Source of the DNA: Beta vulgaris subsp. vulgaris
Lineage: Eukaryota; Streptophyta; Magnoliopsida; Caryophyllales; Amaranthaceae
NCBI RefSeq assembly: GCF_026745355.1
Contig: NC_079209.1
Coordinates: 2,103,001 to 2,167,000, forward strand
Direction: 5' to 3'
Length of the DNA stretch: 64,000 nt
A program made the translations under genes and the position numbers. Numbering within the stretch: position 1 is the first letter of the stretch; each line of letters opens with the position of its first letter. Below the pieces are notes generated by a model. It was not told the origin of the DNA. It saw nothing but the letters and a program-made list of their open reading frames with translations, and did no database searches. Shown piece after piece: positions 34,963 to 46,459 of this stretch.

Positions 34963-37668
34963 GCAAGCTTGGAATTGAAGCATTCATGTGACATGGGCTT
35001 GTCATATTGAGTTACTAAACTTACGGAATTACGCTTTCTGATGTGGAAAGTGCAACAGAAGTCCTTTCTGGGTCATACTGAAGTGACAGAACTGATTCTG
35101 ATTAGTGATTACTGCATTCTTTTATTTTACACCTGCTACTTTAAAGGAGTACCAAAAGATGGCTGAATTTACTTTTAGTACTATCTCCTATTGCGTTCTC
35201 TCAATTTATCTTGGTTTCTTTTAATGCACAACTACAGTTGGCAAATAGATGGGGTTTAATATACGTCAATTAAGTTTGTGTCACTCGAGTACTAAGCCGT
35301 GATTCTATGTGATTCGAGCTAGTTTGAGTTGATTCGATATTAGTCCCTCTAAATTTTAGCTCAAGTCAAAACTTAGATAATGTAATATGGAGATGTAGTT
35401 TATTTGTATGATTAATTAACTTAGATCGAAGAACGATATACGAGTCAGTTTCGTTAGATCAATCAGCAATCCACAACCCAAAAGAAAACAAGTATTGTTC
35501 ACTGTCATGCTTTAACTTTAGTTAGAGCAAAATTGGTGTGATTAAAGGGAGATTCCAAGGTACCTATGATAAAGACATGAACCACCAACACCATGTGAAT
35601 GAATTGTCCTTTGTTCATCTCCTTAAGGATGAAGATTATCTCTACAGCACGCGTGTCGTCGCAAGGAATGAATAGGGTTGAAGAGAGATAGAGAAGGACT
35701 TTCTAACAGCTGGAAAACCAATTGCCTGTCCTTACTTCCTATAATGAAGAAGATTGATAATTTCCTGCGCATCAGACGTTATATTGTTGCACACTTTTAA
35801 CTTATTGAATGTATATAATGTATCGGAGCTTATCATTATATTTATATGTCACAAGTGGTACTAAGTTTATGCACATACAGCCAAGATATTGCTGCAGGAT
35901 CGGAGCTAGGCGCGGATGCTCGACACTGTGCGATTGAGTTCAGAACATAGTGAGCTGCATGCACCCGCACCATGGATGCATATAGTCTCTAGATATGGAA
36001 CTATAGTCTATATGGTCTTTTTGATTTATTGTTTGTCAAGTTTATAATGAATAATGGTATTGGAGGGAGGACCAAATTGCAACTTTAGCTAGAGAGGTTA
36101 TTAGTTTTGTGGTACGTTGTTGCGAGCTAATTGATAGTTTTAGTGGGGCTCTGAGTCTGACTCTCCCGCATGTTATGTTAGTGCTAATGTGCAAGTACTA
36201 CTAATAATGTTTGGTAGTATTTGCTCTAGTTTTAGTTTGCTTTTACATCCTGTCAGAAAAAAATATCTCTTTTACATGAGGAGGGATGACCACTTTCAAG
36301 TTTCAAGCCTCCATCAAGATTAGGTTCCTTAACTCCGGACTGTTTACTCTTGTATTCAGTCTAATAAAGGTTGGTTTTCGGATCAATTATCTGTCCTATT
36401 CAAAAAAAAAAATTAAAAAAATCAAGGTTAGGTTCCATTTTTTTTAGGAAAAAAATGTGCTTTCTTTTTCTTTAGGAATGAAAATGTTTTTCATTCTTAA
36501 AACTAATTTTCTACCATTTAAAAATTGTTGACTAACTTTTCAAACCAAACAAAGGCAAATAGAAAGAAATTTTCGCTCAACAAAATAAGGTTCGAGTGAA
36601 AACACTCAATTACAAGTGAAGGTACCCCCAAAAAAAAATCCAATATTAATTTTTAGAACTTCGAATTTTTTTTAACGTAAGCAAAATAACATATCGACAA
36701 TGCAACATTCCTAGTTTGTGCAATTCATTGAAGTTTAGCAATAATTCAAAGTTTTGCCTAGTTCCAATGAGGGAGGAAAAAAAATTGGTTCCAATGAAAC
36801 GACAATCAACATTATATTTTTTATACAACACTTTTCTTTATTCAATATTTGTCATTTTTATACAATATTAGTATCTCTTTGATTTTTTTACCACATTTGT
36901 CATTTATCATACAACATTAATTAGTATATCGTCAACAATATAAAAGAAAAGTTGTTTAAGAGTAAAGTTTTTGGGGGTACCTACTTTATGCTTTAAATGA
37001 CCTACGATCTAAATAACAAGTCACCACTACCTGTGAAACCCCCAACCACCCCGTAAACACCAGCCCCACTACTGACCGCCCCACCCATGAAACCCCGGTC
37101 CCAACTCCCTGTAAACACTAACGCCACCCACGAAACCCGAGCCCCACCTCCCCAAAAACCTTCCACCATCCACGAAAACACTCCACCACCTATCAGAAAA
37201 CCAACCCTTCCACCACCACAAGACCCTCCACACCACAAAACAAGCGGTACAAGATATTAAGGGTGGGCGATGTTACTCATGTGCCACCTTGACAAAGAGA
37301 AAACATTCTACTGTCTTTCTCTTCCTCTATATCACCCTCTTCCTTCACTCCATCCTTAGCGAAACCGCCCCACCCACCTCCATAACGCCATTGACCAATC
37401 TCAACCACCACAACAACACACTTGAATTCTTATTGGGTAACTCACTTACCCACCTGCTATAAATAACACCACAATTCAATTATAAAACCTAATAACTTAT
37501 TTTGAGCAGACCATCCAAAAATTGACGTATTCTTGACTAGGAATATTAACGAGCCGAACCGAGATCGAGCCTGAGGTTGGTCGCTCGGCTCGTAACACTT
37601 TTAGTCATACTCGAGCCGATCTCGAGCTTAGATGTTCTATTTCAATTTTCCTTAAAACTCAACCTAAG

Positions 37669-37727
<59 letters not shown>

Positions 37728-38058
37728 TTTAAACTACATTTTTTAGTTTTTTACAAATATTATTCACAATTTAAGTATACTTTTTCATTTGATTTCTATA
37801 ACATGGAAAATTATTTAATTAAAACATATTTCGAGCATGTTCAAGAATCACACTTTATTATGCTCGACTTTAGAAAATCTCAAACCGAACTCGAATAGTT
37901 TGCGAGCCATCTATTCTTCTTATTAAGACCCCTATTCTTTCCCCAATAGAACTAGGAATTCAACCAAAAAATCCAAGGGACAAAACAAGGAGTGTACCAA
38001 AAAAAGATGAACACACTCCACCTCCATTAAAACCAACCATCTTCATTCTCTCAACCCC
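34963..38058. other. Divergent spacer between the TCP and first Nudix genes
   Basis: This 3-kb region should hold both promoters. Around 36340-36420 TCAGTCTAATAAAGG followed by A-rich sequence looks like a transcript or retroelement 3' end, but no target duplication was found. 37010-37250 is a CCACC-rich low-complexity stretch, comparable in composition to 29130-29330. An (AT)n microsatellite lies at 37671-37725. No supported gene was found; ORFs in the CCACC stretch have biased composition only. Confidence 0.5.
37671..37725. repeat. (AT)27 microsatellite upstream of the first Nudix gene
   Basis: An uninterrupted AT repeat of about 55 bp lies roughly 335 bp upstream of the Nudix start codon at 38059. 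The length is likely to be polymorphic. A promoter effect is possible but not shown. Confidence 0.95.
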
Positions 38059-41000
38059 ATGTTCTCATCAATTCTTCGAAAACTACCATCACTTTCTCAC
38101 CTGCACATACCCACTTCCATCAAACACCCACTAATCATCCCCCAACCATCATCATCACCATCATCATCATCAACATCAACTTTCTCTCTCATCATGAATT
38201 CCCCCATTTCTTCTTCCTCTCTAAAACTTGCAGCTTTAGCTCAGCAACTCCGCCTCTACAAACCACCACCTCAAATCGATGATGATGCTGATGACATCGA
38301 AGAAGAGACAGGAAAAGTGGTTGCACAAGTGGGTTTTGCTGAATCTTCTAACCCAATTGGTCAAAATTTGGAAAAAGTTCGAGAATTTAAGATGGAAGAA
38401 AGATTTAAGCCTAAAAGAGCTGCTGTTCTTATTTGTCTTTTTCAAGATCATCATGGAAATCTTAGAGTTATTCTTACTAAACGATCTTCTAAGCTTTCAA
38501 CTCACTCTGGTTGGTTAATTTTCTAGTACGGTTTTACTTTTACACTATTTACAAACTCGGACATTTTTTATGTGAAATATTGTAGATTTGTCTCAATGTG
38601 TATTCTACTTTTTGTAATTTTTTATCATCAGTAATTAAAATATGCATCCGCGGACCCAAATGGACAAATAGTTGTGAGTGAAAAGAAACATATTTTTTTA
38701 ATACTTGCTTTTCTTTTGGTTATTTTGATTAATTTTATTATTGTGGATTTTGACATCTTTAAATTTTAATTTTGGTTTTTACTAGAAGAAATTTGTTATT
38801 TTAATTACTTTGTCATGTGGGGTGTTTTTATACGTTTATGTTGTTTAATCCAAGTATGCTAATTTGGTGTTTCTGTGTGTTGGTTATGAAATTTGTTACC
38901 AGTTTTTTCTTCATGTTGTTATCTATCTCAGTGGTTGTGGAATGTGGACTGTTGGCTTACTTTTGGTGTAATGGTATTGTATCTGAATAATATCTGATGA
39001 TGTATCTGACCGTTATGAATTTTGAGAATTGATGTAATGATTTTTTGATTGTTGAATGTGGACTGTTGAGATGGTAGATTGTGGAATGTGCATTGTTTAA
39101 TGTGGATATTTCATAACCAAACTTTTGATATGGAGTTAAGTAGAAATGGTTGATTGTTGAATGTGAATTCTTTGTCCTGGGGAGATTTTGGCATAGTGTT
39201 GATGATCTATCTGAGCTTTATGAACTTTGAGATTTGGTAAATCTATTATGTGCTTGTGTTTCGCTTCGATTTGCGTATTGATGGTTATATAAGTTTTGTT
39301 AAATACAGATTGTTGAATGTGTAAAATTGTGTTATATAGGCTAAAGTGAAGTACTTTTCTGGTCTTTGATTTCAGGGGAAGTGGCATTGCCTGGTGGGAA
39401 AGCTGAGGAGGGTGACAAGGATGATGCAGAAACCGCGACAAGGGAAGCTAAGGAGGAGATTGGATTGGATCCATCATTAGTGAATGTTGTGACTGTTCTT
39501 GAGCCATTTTTGTCTAAGGTATGTAATACAAACCAATTTGTTGGTTAACTGAATTGCAGATAGTGAGAGCTTTACAACTTGTCCCTGCAGATATAGCCAT
39601 ATAGGTATACAAATCTTTTTTATAGGGTTAGTTTGTTTGGATATATGTATACTTCCTCTATCCTGAATCCTGATTTAGTTGCGGCGTTGCTTGTTCAATA
39701 ACACTGTCATGATGACAATAATTTTGGATGGAAAGATTTGTATTTTTTCTGGTTTTGACTAGAATTAGTGTACATAGCTTGCTGCCTGGTTATAATCCCT
39801 GTTATGCTTCGTCATGGAAAGCTATTTTAATCAACCTACGATATGAAAGCTTGTCAGTGGTGAATTAAAGTGTAAATGCTTTGCAAGTGGGAATTCTCTC
39901 TGCTGCTTTAGTGATGGCCATTTACCATAACCCATCTTGTGTATGCCCAAGTGGCCAAGTTGATTATTATTAAGTCTACATGTTATTGAATATATTGTAG
40001 GTTATAAAAAAATGATACTTTTTGCTACAGCACTCTAATGAAAGACCAAGTTGGCATGCAATCACTCAATTGTTCATCTTTCACAAGCTTTTAGCTTGTA
40101 AATTATACACGGGTCTTTTTAATGGAACAGAATCTGCAATGACAAGGAGAAGACCGAAATCTAGATTTTCTATGTACCCATAAGTCTTCTTCTTGAAAAT
40201 GTTAATGTGAGAGTGTAACCCAATGAAATTCATTTTGTTATCCCAAATCACCACTCTTTGATGACATGAGACAATGATCTGCATACTGCTCCTTTCTTGG
40301 ATCAAGGAACATTGCCCAACATTAAGTTAGTTCACAGTATCAGGCCGTAGAAAACAACCAAATGTACTACCATATATACTTTTCAAGCTGTGGGAGGCAA
40401 AGTTGCTTCACAAATAGATTTACAATTATGGATGTATCCGTGAGTAGATACATCCATCCAACTTGATTTAAAGAACCATGTTCAGTATAATTTTCCTAGA
40501 AGATTCTGTCAGGGAAGCCTGGAACATGGAGGGATTGTCTTGAGAGTTTGTGGAAATCCATCTCCCATCATTGATGTGTGTAACTTATGCCATAGGGGTT
40601 CAGGACCCACCAGTAATAATTTGAAATTACTCTAACCCAGTAGCTCAGCACTGACCAGATTATAGTTACCACAATACCAAAAGGAAACCACTTCTACTAT
40701 TGGTTGCTTGAGATGTCAATTTAGATTTTAGAGGATCTAATTAGAATGTAGGGAAGTTCTTCATGATGATACCCCTCCATGCTACACATGCCGGTTAATG
40801 CAATACAAATACTAATTGGATAAAGAATATCCCTCTTTGTAGTGTCTTTGACTTAATAGTTAGAGAGCAAAAAATTTCTAATCTGTGTTCGAGAGGCTTG
40901 TTTCAGAAAGATGTTCACTTTTCAACAATTCAACTTGCTCTCTCATTCTAAAGTCCACTGGAAGTTAATGTTGAACTTAACTTAATAATGTGAAATTTTT

Positions 41001-41992
41001 GTCGTATGTCGGTTAATATATATCCACAATAATTTGTTAAGTCCATTATTCTACAAATGCGTGGTTGCTGCTTCTTTTGGTATCATCAGTAGCGTTTGCT
41101 TAATCAGTTCACTGATTAGAATATCACAAAAATGCTGGCTAATTGAGCTCTCAGCTTATAATGTTTGGGGGTCAGGGTTTGGAGTTCTTTAGAGGTTTTT
41201 TAGGAGATAGTTTGTCCTGACACAGCTGAAACCATTTACCTTCAGCTGTATCCTCTGTGCAACATGTTCTTCAAGGTCTCTTCTTGCTTTTAAGCCCAAA
41301 TATAGATAATTTTTTGCTCATTTTGGCAGTACCCTGTATCTTTTGTCTTGTTTTGCTTTGTATAATCCATGCATAATACGCCCTTATGTTTTGCTATATT
41401 TTGATTAGTGTGGCAAAGAAGCCTTGAGCTTTTGTTATTCCCTTATAACTAGACCCAGATATCAGCTACTATCTTAAGTATTCACTTCTAGATGCAGGAA
41501 GATAACGTAATCTCTGAACCAGCTTAAGATAACATAAATCATGTTATATGTGCAGCATATTTTGAAGGTGATACCGGTAATCGGGTTACTGTCTGATAAG
41601 GATGCATTTAAGCCAGTTCCAAACCCTGCAGAAGTTGAATCAGTATTTGATGCACCCTTGGAAATGTTCATCAAGGTTACACTCTTTGATCTCCAGGTCT
41701 TCCTTCACTATACAAGTTTTATCGTGCCTTCTTATTTTGACATAATTAAATTGCAATGTTGATACAGGATGAAAATCGAAGAGCAGAGGAAAGAGAGTGG
41801 ATGGGATATAAGTACTTGATTCACTATTTTGATTATGAAACAGATAACAAAAAGTATCTGATATGGGGTCTAACTGCTGGGATCCTGATTCGAGCTGCAT
41901 CAGTTGTTTATCAGAGACCACCACCTTTCCTTGAGCAGAGTCCCAAATTCAAGATTCCCAGAAATGTTGATAAAGATACTGTTATGCGTTGA
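38059..41992 (+). CDS. CoA-type Nudix hydrolase with organellar targeting extension
   Basis: Four exons (38059-38509, 39376-39518, 41556-41675, 41768-41992) give 312 residues. The Nudix signature is in exon 2 (LPGGKAEEGDKDD followed by REAKEEIGL) and is preceded by the CoA-pyrophosphatase motif VILTKRSSKLSTHSGEVALP, which identifies the CoA-diphosphatase branch that cleaves CoA and acyl-CoA to 3',5'-ADP and (acyl)phosphopantetheine. The N-terminal 45 residues (MFSSILRKLPSLSHLHIPTS onward) are rich in Ser and basic residues and low in acid, as in mitochondrial presequences, so this resembles Arabidopsis NUDT15/NUDT22. Met46 (MNSPISSSSLKLAALAQQLR) could be a second start lacking the presequence. 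A tandem paralogue follows at 44040 with identical intron positions and phases. Confidence 0.9.
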
Positions 41993-44039
41993 ATTGAATG
42001 AAGATTTTTTTTCAGCTCTACTTGCAGCTCATTCTGTGCACAGTAGAACACTGGAGTGTACATATATAAATGTGGATGTATTAATAGTAGCTGAAAGCAA
42101 TAATGAATTTCTTGTAGTTCTACTTTGGATGTGTCAGTTATTTTTTCTTTCAGTAAAGCAATTGGTAAAACATGCTCTTAGAATATGTTCGCCAGCTTGG
42201 CTCAAAATTCTGTGAAAGGAACTTCAACATTTAGGGGTCGTGACGTGTATGACACCACCTGTGCATTTCAAGAATCTTTGAAGGTCAGTTCTCTACTTCT
42301 CTTACTTTTGTGTTCCATGAAAATTTCAGTTTTCATTATATTGAAAAAATTCTAGCTTTTTCTGTCTTAATATTTAATCACTTCTAACAAGGTCACTATG
42401 ACATGACTTCCTCGTCAAATAGAGGATACTGGAATATGAGATTTCTGTGTACTTTATTACTGAAAGGGAAATGGGTATTTTGCTTTGCCCTAGTCCCTTT
42501 TCATACTGATTATGAGTGTTTCAGGAATCTTTTCATGTCATTTCTCTTGCTAATTTGATCTCTTAAATGTCCGAAATCATTATGCTGAAACTTGGTCTGT
42601 CTTTATTTTCAATCACTTCTAAGGCATGTTTGCTTCACCTTTTTTTTGCTGAACATATCTGAACTTATTGGAACTTTTCTAAACTAATTGACACGTAGTT
42701 TATAACTTATTGGAACTTTCAGAGCTTATTGCAACTTATTTAAAATTATCTGAACTTATTTTTCTTGAAAATGATTTCTACAAAGTTAAAAGAATGCTTC
42801 CTAACCAGGTGGTTATGACATGACTTCTTCATTATAAAAAAACTACGAGGTTAACTTGTACTTTGTTGTTGAAAGGGAAATGACTACTAGGTTTTGGTCG
42901 AGTCCTTTCATGTTGAATTTGTTGCTTCTTTCCTTCAGACACAAGTGAATAATTTCCAGTAAGCTGTTATCTCTTGATCATTTTGTTCTTTTTGGTTCTT
43001 TTATCGGGAATCTGCAATTTCACATAGTACCGTGGATCCTAAAAAAAAAATTCACAAGCATAGCGTAGATCCCAAAAAAAAGATATGTGTACTGTATTTT
43101 TGGATCCTGACTGCTTTAGTCATAACTAATATTGCACTGTTTTTTTCCATTAGATTTAGGTGGCAGGTGATGTAACAACATGGTGAGTGGAGTTACTCTC
43201 GCGGGTCACTTGCTGCAGCAAGATTCCTTCACCTGTCGGTGCGGTGGTTATTCTTACCAGCAAGCTGAGCTCTTCAGGACACAATTAGAGTTAAACTGAC
43301 AGCTTCATGTCCACAAGCTTTCAACATCATTTTATGCTACGCAACTGTTAATGGTCCAGTAATCCTCCAAGCTCATGGATAGGGGAGAGAGCTTGTTTTG
43401 ATCAGCATAAATGCCAGATATCCTCAATGGGTTTTACCCGCTTTATGACATAGATGTATTTCGGCTGCTGATACCAAGTACTGCTAAAATGAAGAGATTT
43501 CTGATCTCCTAGTTAGGAGAGAATTTTTCATCAATTAAACTTGAGCTTCCATTATTTAAGCATGTAACTGTTTCGCCCTCAATGAGAACGAGAATCGACA
43601 GTATACCAAGTCCTAGTTAATGTGAAAAATGTTTCAAGGATCTTGATCTCAAATGAGAGAGGCATTGTAACTAATAGAAACTGTTATCCTGTAAACTTGA
43701 ATTCGTGTTTCCTACGATGTTTATCTCAATAGTTTCCATTATCTGAAACTCTCAATTTATTCACCTAGTATATAAGCTTCACAGTTTCAAATCACCAATG
43801 TATCTTCTTTGTAAACAAATAAGCTTTTCTGTAAAAAAAAAAATTAATAAATTAGATCAAGGTGGTACAGTATTGTTGATGCATAATTAGTGGACGTCGT
43901 ATTCAATGCAGTACACAAGATTCCGATTTGGGCTACACTGATGTTGTACGGTTGATAATAAAGTTGGTTGGTGGGAGCTTGTTGGATTAGGTGAGTTGCT
44001 AGAGATCTGCTAACCTGCAAGTGTTACATCTGATCTGAA
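41993..44039. other. Spacer between the two Nudix paralogues
   Basis: No coding sequence was recognised. 42645-42800 contains several CTGAACTTATTGGAACTT-type repeats and ends in CAAAGTTAAAAGAATGC, resembling decayed subterminal repeats of the Harbinger-like family at 4365 and 6050. The remainder should contain the 3' UTR of the first gene and the promoter of the second. Confidence 0.45.
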
Positions 44040-45546
44040 ATGGATGCCAAAGGTGAAGCTGACGGATTGAAGCCATTATCAGACTTAGCTCAACAGCTCC
44101 GCCTCCGTCAGGCTGTCAACGTAGGAAGTCGTGACAACCAACCAAGATCAAGGAGTGAAAGAAGAGCTGCAGTTCTGGTCTGCATCTTTCAAGGAAACGA
44201 TGGTGAACTACGCGTCATTCTTACTCAGCGTGCCTCCACTCTCTCGTCTCACTCTGGTTAGTCACTCCTCTCTAATAGCCTGAACTGATTTCACTGTTGG
44301 TTTGAGAATTCCTTGTTTTTAAAACTCTCTCCTTTAGCCTCGAGGTGTATATATGTCAAGTATGTAGGTGGCAAATAATTCGTCTGCTTGATCTCGTTTT
44401 AGGTTATGTTTTAGTGACGAGTCATTTGGTTCAGTTTTGTGTATGGTCAACTTCAGATAGGGTCCTATAGATCAAATTGAAAGAAACTTAATTCTGATTT
44501 GGCAAAACCACGATCATTGAGCCGAAAAATCAGTTTTACCTAATTTTGGTTACAGTTTTGATTTTGATTAGACTATATTACACCAGAACAGTTTTGTGAT
44601 GTCCACTATGTAACTACAACTTTTTAAGCGTGGGAAATTACAACTTGTGCAAATTTGATGGAGTGGAACTAACAGTTAAGAACATACACTAATAAAATCT
44701 TTCTCAAACAACCCAAGTCACCCCTCATATATTTCCCATTTTCCCTCATGCTCGTCTAAAACTCCCCATTATGAACAAAATTTGTTTGTAAGGAACCTGG
44801 AATACCTTGATACTATGTCAAGTATATCATTTTTGCCACAGGAGAAGTAGCGCTTCCTGGTGGAAAGATGGAGGAAGGCGACAAAGATGAAGTTGCAACC
44901 GCGTTGAGGGAAGCAAAGGAGGAGATTGGTTTGGACCCTTCACTTGTAGATGTTGTTTCTGTTCTTCAACCTTTCACTATGAAGGTCTTCCTCAATGTTA
45001 ACATGTTCTCAGTTATACTACATTTTATCATCACTTACAAGTTACAAGTGAATGTAGTTAGCAATTGGGTATTTTGCTTCAAGTTCCACCTTGACTTACC
45101 AGATGACTTACTTGTTATGTACAGAATGGTATGGTAGTAGTGCCAGTGCTCGGCCTACTTTTCGACAAAACTGCATTTCAACCCACCCCAAACACTGCTG
45201 AAGTCGAGGCGATATTTGATGTTCCCTTGGATATGTTTCTCAAGGTTCAATCCATTCTTATGATAATCTTCTTAACTTAGACATATTTAAGAGTTATGGT
45301 GTAATCTTCTTTTTCTGCTTTATATAGGATGAGAACCGAAGAGAAGCGGAGCGCGAATGGATGGGAGAAAAGTATCTTCTTCATTACTTTGATTATGAAG
45401 TAGATGGTACAAAATTCGTCATCTTTGCTTTGACTGCTGGATTTTTGATAGAAACTGCATCATTGGTGTACCAGCGATCACCTGCATTTGTAGAGATGAA
45501 GCCTAATTTCTGGAATAAACTTGGCAATACTAGTAATAATTTGTAA
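44040..45546 (+). CDS. CoA-type Nudix hydrolase, short tandem paralogue
   Basis: Four exons (44040-44256, 44842-44984, 45125-45244, 45328-45546) give 232 residues. Exons 2 and 3 are exactly the same lengths (143 and 120 nt) as in the upstream paralogue, and the intron phases agree. The product has VILTQRASTLSSHSGEVALP followed by GGKMEEGDKDE and REAKEEIGL, then an exon 3 block (VPVLGLLFDKTAFQP) and exon 4 starting DENRREAEREWMGEKYLLHY. It lacks the N-terminal extension (start MDAKGEADGLKPLSDLAQQL), so a cytosolic enzyme such as Arabidopsis NUDT11 (At5g45940, 222 residues) is the best match. Its C terminus NTSNNL is not a canonical peroxisomal signal. Likely role: CoA/acyl-CoA diphosphatase. 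Confidence 0.92.
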
Positions 45547-45865
45547 TTCCGGTATTTTCCTTTTTTTCACAACACTTAGTTCATACACCCAGGAGTATGA
45601 TGTGTAATATGATCTACTACGATTATTTCAATATAGACTTCTAATAAGTTAACCAGGTGTATCTTCTAATTTGCGATGAAATCAAGCATTGAACTTCCTC
45701 GCCTCAGAACTAAACTAAACTAAACAAAACAAAAAACATTAAACTTCCTCATTAAGCAATTATAGTAACCTGCTAGATAAATTCCAATATCTACAAAACA
45801 GACAAAGATTTAATCATTCATACAGAAAACTGGAATCTATTCGTTCAATAGATACTGGTATTATT

Positions 45866-45991
45866 CATGGCACTGTCAGTGAGTCTCGCTCTGCATATTG
45901 CCGCCTCTGGGTTACAGTCCCTGCCTGTCATGACACTGTCAGTGAGTCTCGCTCTGCATATTGCCGCCTCTGAGTTACAGACCCTGCCTGC
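45866..45991. repeat. 63-bp direct tandem duplication
   Basis: Two adjacent copies (45866-45928, 45929-45991) of a unit containing CACTGTCAGTGAGTCTCGCT and GCATATTGCCGCCTCTG differ at only a few positions. Each is more GC-rich than its surroundings. It lies between the convergent Nudix and IQD genes. No coding or RNA family was recognised. Confidence 0.9.
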
Positions 45992-46459
45992 ACAGTCAAA
46001 ATCGCAACTCTATCTTTTATCATCAATTGTTGCTGTTATGAATTAGTAATTTTCAATTTTACGTAGTAGACATATTTAGTTTATTCTGGTTAAAGAACGC
46101 AAGTGAAATTGGTGTACTGGTGTAGAGAATTAAACTCAAGAGGGAAAAACCTCAGAAACATTGTTACACAACATCCCTTGAAATCTCTCCCAAAAAAAAT
46201 GTTTGTCTATTTACATCATAAATAGTGTACTCTTTTCAACATTTACAAACATGAAGGAAACTTCAGGTCAAACAAAAAAGAAAAAAAAAACAAGTACAGA
46301 TATATTCAGTATCAGTTGGCAATACAAATTTTTTCACACCACCTCGTATACATACATAAACATTAATCAAAATGTCGGCAAGAGTGAGGATTTGCTTCCT
46401 TCAAACGAAGAACCCTTGAAAATTTTACACGAACGCTTCACGATCTGTAGTTTTTCTAT

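Noticed and set aside
36340..36420. Possible LINE or SINE 3' end (TCAGTCTAATAAAGG plus A-run)
   Set aside because: No target duplication, promoter box or coding similarity was found.
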